This document shows positions 4,471 through 7,496 of a DNA stretch of 7,496 nucleotides, one piece after another. The translations under genes and the position numbers were made by a program. Below the pieces are notes generated by a model. The model was not told the DNA's origin. It saw only the letters and a program-made list of their open reading frames with translations, and did not search any database. This DNA comes from Methanobacteriota archaeon. Its GTDB lineage: Archaea > Halobacteriota > Methanosarcinia > Methanosarcinales > Methanosarcinaceae. The DNA is taken from the NCBI GenBank assembly GCA_030837265.1, contig JAUPKV010000389.1, positions 1 through 7,496 of the forward strand, written 5' to 3'. Positions within the stretch are counted from its first letter, which is position 1. Each line of letters opens with the position of its first letter.

Positions 4471-5655
4471 GTGACAGTCGAAAACACGACCATTTACATG
4501 GATAATTCTGCTACGACTCCTGTAAGAAAGGAAGTTGCCGAAGAGATGATTCCCTACCTGACTGAGAATTTTGGAAATCCTTCTTCTATTTATGACCCGG
4601 GCAAAACCTCCAAAACTGCCGTCGAAGACGCAAGAAAAAAAGTTGCATATGCTATCGGCGCTGAAGAGAACGAGATTTATTTTACATCAGGAGGTACCGA
4701 ATCCGATAATTGGGCTATAAAGGGTATAGCTTTTGCAAATAAAAGCAAAGGAAAACACATAATTACTTCTTCAATAGAGCACCATGCAGTCCTGCACACC
4801 TGTGGGTGGCTTGAAGGTCAGGGCTTTGAGGTAACATACCTTCCGGTGGACAAATATGGGATGATAGTTCCTGAGGATCTTAAAAATGCAATCAGAGACG
4901 ACACCATACTCATTTCAATAATGCTCGCAAATAACGAAATAGGGACAATTCAACCTATCGAAGAGATTGGAAAAATCGCAAGAGAGAACAGGATATATTT
5001 TCATACGGATGCGGTCCAGGCAATAGGTCACGTTCCTATCGATGTGCGGAAAATGAATATCGACCTCCTGTCTCTCTCGGGACACAAGTTCCAGGGGCCT
5101 AAAGGATGTGGGGCACTCTTTATAAAAAAAGGCACTAAAATCGAAACACTTCTCCATGGCGGTGCTCAGGAAAGGAAACGCAGGGCTGGGACCGAAAATG
5201 TTCCTGCCATAGTAGGCCTTGGCAAAGCTATAGAGCTTGCAACAGGAGAAATTGAAGACTCAAACAAAACCCTGCTTGCGTTACGGGAACAGCTAATTAA
5301 AGGTCTGCTTAAGATCCCAAAAACCCATCTCAACGGGCACCCTACAAAAAGGCTTGCAAACAATGTTAATGTTACTTTTGAATACATCGAAGGAGAATCT
5401 CTCCTGCTCCTATTAAACTCAAAAGGAATCTATGCATCCACAGGAAGCGCCTGTAACTCTTCTTCTCTAGAACCTTCTCATGTACTTACAGCCTGTGGAG
5501 TCCCGCATGAAATAGTTCACGGTTCACTGAGGCTGAGTCTTGGGAATATGAATTCCGAAAAAGATGTTGATAGAGTAATTGAGGTTCTTCCTGAGATCGT
5601 CCAGAAATTAAGAAATATGTCACCGTTGACCCCAAATGAATATAGGACTATTTGA
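4471..5655 (+). CDS. iscS: Cysteine desulfurase (IscS/NifS type)
   Basis: A PLP enzyme that takes sulfur from cysteine, yielding alanine and an enzyme persulfide that feeds Fe-S assembly on the adjacent IscU. From GTG 4471 it has 394 residues. Landmarks in that numbering: YMDNSATTP 9-17, TSGGTESDN 72-80, EHHAVLHT 103-110 (H104), HTDAVQAIGH 178-187, PLP lysine K206 in SGHK, RAGTEN 238-243, and catalytic C328 in STGSACNSSSLEPSHVL. With this start, H104, K206 and C328 carry the same numbers as in E. coli IscS. The long loop after C328 places it in the IscS/NifS (group I) class, not SufS. GTG is chosen because AAGGTG (4460-4465) precedes it at 5 bases, whereas ATG 4441 has no ribosome site and would place the operator in coding sequence. 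It heads the iscS-iscU-E1 operon, probably controlled by the operator. Confidence 0.95.
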   Translation: MTVENTTIYMDNSATTPVRKEVAEEMIPYLTENFGNPSSIYDPGKTSKTAVEDARKKVAYAIGAEENEIYFTSGGTESDNWAIKGIAFANKSKGKHIITSSIEHHAVLHTCGWLEGQGFEVTYLPVDKYGMIVPEDLKNAIRDDTILISIMLANNEIGTIQPIEEIGKIARENRIYFHTDAVQAIGHVPIDVRKMNIDLLSLSGHKFQGPKGCGALFIKKGTKIETLLHGGAQERKRRAGTENVPAIVGLGKAIELATGEIEDSNKTLLALREQLIKGLLKIPKTHLNGHPTKRLANNVNVTFEYIEGESLLLLLNSKGIYASTGSACNSSSLEPSHVLTACGVPHEIVHGSLRLSLGNMNSEKDVDRVIEVLPEIVQKLRNMSPLTPNEYRTI

Positions 5656-5658
5656 AAG

Positions 5659-5719
5659 GAACAATCAGATAATGAAAGAACTAATCAGATAATGAAAAGA
5701 ACAATCAGATCATTGAAAA
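5659..5719 (+). repeat. Three imperfect tandem repeats between iscS and iscU
   Basis: Three consecutive units of 19, 21 and 21 bases share the core AATCAGAT: GAACAATCAGATAATGAAA (5659-5677), a second at 5678-5698 with one inserted T and an extra A, and a third at 5699-5719 ending CATTGAAAA. They fill almost the whole gap between the iscS stop and the iscU ribosome site. This looks like local slippage duplication. A role in mRNA processing or in setting relative expression of iscU is possible but not shown. Confidence 0.75.
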
Positions 5720-5729
5720 ATATCAATGC

Positions 5730-5735
5730 GAGGAA
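5730..5735 (+). promoter_or_regulatory. Ribosome binding site that decides the iscU start
   Basis: GAGGAA lies 5 bases before ATG 5741. The upstream in-frame ATG at 5726 has no such site and would place this motif inside the gene, so ATG 5741 is preferred. Confidence 0.6.
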
Positions 5736-5740
5736 AGCTC

Positions 5741-6133
5741 ATGGATTACAGTGCTAAAGTGATGGATCATTTTTCCAATCCAAGAAATATGGGAAGTATT
5801 GAGAACAGTGATGGGATTGGAGAAGTCGGAAATGCAAAATGCGGAGATATAATGAAAATATATCTTAAGATAGAAGGAGATCGGGTTGCAGACGTAAAAT
5901 TCCAGACCTTCGGATGCGGAGCTGCGGTTGCATCAAGCAGTATGGCAACCGAACTCATTAAAGGAAGAACTCTGGAAGAAGCCTGGAAGCTATCAAACAA
6001 AGCAGTTGCAGAAGCGCTTGATGGACTGCCTCCGATAAAAATGCACTGTTCAATGCTTGCAGAAGAGGCAATCCATGAGGCTATTAATGATTATCTCAAG
6101 AAAAAAGGGCTTGAACCCTGGACGGAAGAATGA
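5741..6133 (+). CDS. iscU: Fe-S cluster assembly scaffold IscU
   Basis: A small cytoplasmic scaffold on which sulfur from IscS and iron build a [2Fe-2S] or [4Fe-4S] cluster. It has 130 residues from ATG 5741; ATG 5726 would add five. The three ligand cysteines are present: C34 with D36 in KCGD, C59 in FGCGAA, and H102-C103 in KMHCSMLAEEAI. The start YSAKVMDHFSNPRN is typical of the family. LPPIK at 96-100 matches the LPPVK motif by which bacterial IscU binds the HscA chaperone. It is only the scaffold domain, without the ferredoxin-like and Nfu domains of full-length nitrogen-fixation NifU. It follows iscS by 85 bases, a gap largely filled by tandem repeats, and shares its transcript. The missing-cysteine and SufU-insertion patterns are both absent, so the IscU-type call is firm. 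Confidence 0.95.
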   Translation: MDYSAKVMDHFSNPRNMGSIENSDGIGEVGNAKCGDIMKIYLKIEGDRVADVKFQTFGCGAAVASSSMATELIKGRTLEEAWKLSNKAVAEALDGLPPIKMHCSMLAEEAIHEAINDYLKKKGLEPWTEE

Positions 6134-6191
6134 TTTAACATCTGATATATTTTCAAAAAACCATAGCAAATCGCAGTCCTGGAGAATACAA

Positions 6192-6929
6192 ATGGAGAAA
6201 TATTCAGCAGAAAAATATATTCGGCAGATTATGCTTTTTGGAGAAGAAGGCCAGGAAAAACTGAGGAGAGCAAAGGTACTTGTTGTTGGCACGGGAGGTT
6301 TGGGTTCCCCTATCTCAACTTATCTCGCGGCTGCAGGTGTTGGGGAACTAATAATTGCAGACTTTGATAAAGTAGATCTCAGCAACCTGAACAGGCAATA
6401 TCTGCATCATGAGAAGGATATTGGAAGAGATAAACTAATATCCGCAAAGGAAAAGCTTCTTTCTTTAAATCCGGAAATAAAAGTGAAAACGGTAAAAGAA
6501 AAAATAACAGATGAGAACGCAAGCACTATAATTCCTCCCTGTGACCTTATCATAGATGCGCTGGATAATTTTGATACGAGACATGTTTTGAATAAGCTTG
6601 CAGTTGAGAGAAAAGTACCTCTGATTCACGGGGCAGTCTCAGGGTACAGAGGTCAGGCAACAACGGTAATTCTTGGAAAAACTCCCTGCCTCTATTGCAT
6701 ATTCCCCAGCACGTTTAAAAAGGAAGTATTCCCTGTGCTGGGAACGACTCCGGGAGTAATTGGTGCAATTCAGGCAAATGAAGCGATAAAGTATATAACA
6801 GGACAGGGGAAGCTTCTGGAGAATCGCCTCTTGTTGTGGGACGGTCTTTCATGCTCTTTTAGCGAACTCAATGTCAAAAAGACAGAAAATTGTCCGGTAT
6901 GTGGGATAAAAAATTGCCCGGTATGTTAA
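6192..6929 (+). CDS. HesA/MoeB/ThiF-family E1-like adenylyltransferase with Cys-rich tail
   Basis: Adenylates the C-terminal glycine of a ubiquitin-like sulfur carrier (MoaD, ThiS or archaeal SAMP type) so that sulfur can be loaded; the IscS neighbour is a plausible sulfur source. It has 245 residues. Visible features: the ATP-binding GTGGLGS 33-39, D57-F-D59 and NLNRQ 65-69 (R68), K81, and DALDNFDTR 122-130. Zinc-ligand pairs are C166/C169 (PCLYC) and C234/C237 (CPVC). Two points are unusual: a second CPVC at 242-245 forms the very C-terminus, and the usual catalytic cysteine region reads FKKEVFPVLGTTPGVIG with no Cys, which points to a HesA-like or adenylation-only enzyme. ATG 6192 is chosen because GGAG (6181-6184) precedes it by 7 bases and the protein then starts with the family's EKYIRQIMLFGEEGQ. 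It is third in the operon, 58 bases after iscU. The carrier partner is not in the window. Confidence 0.88.
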   Translation: MEKYSAEKYIRQIMLFGEEGQEKLRRAKVLVVGTGGLGSPISTYLAAAGVGELIIADFDKVDLSNLNRQYLHHEKDIGRDKLISAKEKLLSLNPEIKVKTVKEKITDENASTIIPPCDLIIDALDNFDTRHVLNKLAVERKVPLIHGAVSGYRGQATTVILGKTPCLYCIFPSTFKKEVFPVLGTTPGVIGAIQANEAIKYITGQGKLLENRLLLWDGLSCSFSELNVKKTENCPVCGIKNCPVC

Positions 6930-6959
6930 TATAATTAAAGACAATAAAACGGAAAAACA

Positions 6960-6985
6960 TTTTTTCTGCAGGTTTTTTCCTGCAG
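6960..6985 (+). terminator. T tracts and hairpin between the E1-like gene and nadA
   Basis: Six T (6960-6965), then CTGCAGG (6966-6972), six T (6973-6978) and CCTGCAG (6979-6985). The arms pair perfectly over 7 bp with the second T tract as loop. The two T runs could stop archaeal polymerase, making this at least a partial terminator, while the hairpin sits 15 bases before nadA and could affect its translation. A TATA-like stretch (TTAATATAATTA, 6926-6937) upstream could give nadA its own promoter. Confidence 0.45.
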
Positions 6986-7000
6986 CCTGGGAATTAGATT

Positions 7001-7496
7001 ATGATGGATAATTGGAAAATTGCAGAAGAGATAAACAGACTTAAACAAGAGAGGAATGCGATAATCCTTGCACATTTTTACACACGCCAGGAAGTTCGGG
7101 ACATTGCGGATCTTGTTGCAGATTCTCTCGCCCTCTGTAAGGCAGCAGTAAATTCAAAAGCTGAGGTAATAGTTTTTGCAGGAGTCCATTTCATGGCAGA
7201 ATCAGCCTCGATTATTTCTCCGGAGAAAATCGTCCTTTTACCAGTGCCCGAAGCAGGCTGTCCGATGGCAGATATGGTTTCTGTGAAAGCTCTCCGTGAT
7301 GCAAAAGAAAGAAACCCGAGCGCAGCCGTCGTTTGTTACGTAAACAGTTCGGCTTCAGTTAAAGCCGAATCGGATATCTGCTGCACGTCTGCAAATGCAG
7401 TAAACGTGGTAAATTCTGTTGAAAACCGGGAGATTATTTTCATTCCTGACAGGAACCTTGGAGCATTCGTATCTCTGCATACTGACAAAAAAATAC
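7001..7496 (+). CDS. nadA: Quinolinate synthase NadA, N-terminal part (cut by the window edge)
   Basis: Condenses iminoaspartate with dihydroxyacetone phosphate to quinolinate, the precursor of NAD, and needs a [4Fe-4S] cluster. About 165 of the usual roughly 300 residues are present. Motifs: [11 protein letters not shown] 22-32, DLVADSL 37-43, [11 protein letters not shown] 59-69, PEAGCPMAD 83-91 with cluster ligand C87, [23 protein letters not shown] 112-134, and FIPDRNLG in the last part. ATG 7001 is chosen; ATG 7004 is equally possible, and only a weak GGGA precedes either. It follows the E1-like gene on the same strand with 71 bases between, including a hairpin and T tracts, so it may be read through from iscS or have its own promoter. 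As an oxygen-sensitive Fe-S enzyme it is a logical client of IscSU. The remaining cluster cysteines lie beyond the window. Confidence 0.93.
   Translation, partial: MMDNWKIAEEINRLKQERNAIILAHFYTRQEVRDIADLVADSLALCKAAVNSKAEVIVFAGVHFMAESASIISPEKIVLLPVPEAGCPMADMVSVKALRDAKERNPSAAVVCYVNSSASVKAESDICCTSANAVNVVNSVENREIIFIPDRNLGAFVSLHTDKKI

Noticed and set aside
5659..5719. Tandem repeats as a possible CRISPR array
   Set aside because: The units are adjacent with no spacers, have only three copies and sit between two operon genes with no cas genes.
6057..6191. N-terminal 45-codon extension of the E1-like protein overlapping iscU
   Set aside because: The extension overlaps the iscU coding sequence, does not resemble the family, and the ribosome site GGAG supports ATG 6192.

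Overview
The window most likely comes from a methanogenic archaeon of the Methanosarcina type. The inference rests on archaeal TATA-like elements in AT-rich intergenic DNA, ribosome binding sites that match an archaeal 16S tail (AGGTGAT, GAGG, GGAG), an archaeal-type Cys-bearing HTH regulator, and bacterial-type cysK-cysE beside iscS-iscU, a combination I associate with Methanosarcina. No 16S or tRNA gene is present to confirm this.

Layout, left to right. Positions 1-102 hold the tail of an unrecognised plus-strand gene. Next, on the minus strand, is a leftward operon in the order cysK (O-acetylserine sulfhydrylase) then cysE (serine acetyltransferase carrying an extra C-terminal MIP18/DUF59 domain). 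To its right, also on the minus strand, lie a small HTH regulator with a CX2C-X9-CX3C cysteine cluster and then a CPA2-type cation:proton antiporter. A divergent intergenic region near 4211-4470 leads into a rightward operon: iscS (cysteine desulfurase), iscU (Fe-S scaffold), a HesA/MoeB/ThiF E1-like protein, and the first half of nadA (quinolinate synthase, a [4Fe-4S] enzyme), which runs off the right edge.

The main discovery is a perfect 14-bp palindrome, TTCACAATTGTGAA, that occurs exactly three times: in front of cysK, in front of the HTH regulator, and in front of iscS. I found no exact copy elsewhere in the window. Each copy is centred about 25-30 bp downstream of a TATA-like element, so it would sit on the predicted transcription start. 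The simplest reading is a local regulon in which the HTH protein represses its own gene, cysteine synthesis (cysKE) and cysteine-sulfur use (iscSU and downstream genes). The cysteine cluster makes an Fe-S cluster, metal or thiol signal plausible. The operator identity is seen directly. The pairing of protein with operator, and the signal, are inference.

Together the genes make a sulfur supply line: serine to O-acetylserine (CysE), to cysteine (CysK), to persulfide (IscS), to Fe-S clusters on IscU, with NadA as a possible client and the E1-like protein as a possible second outlet for sulfur. The antiporter has no evident role in this and may be a bystander.
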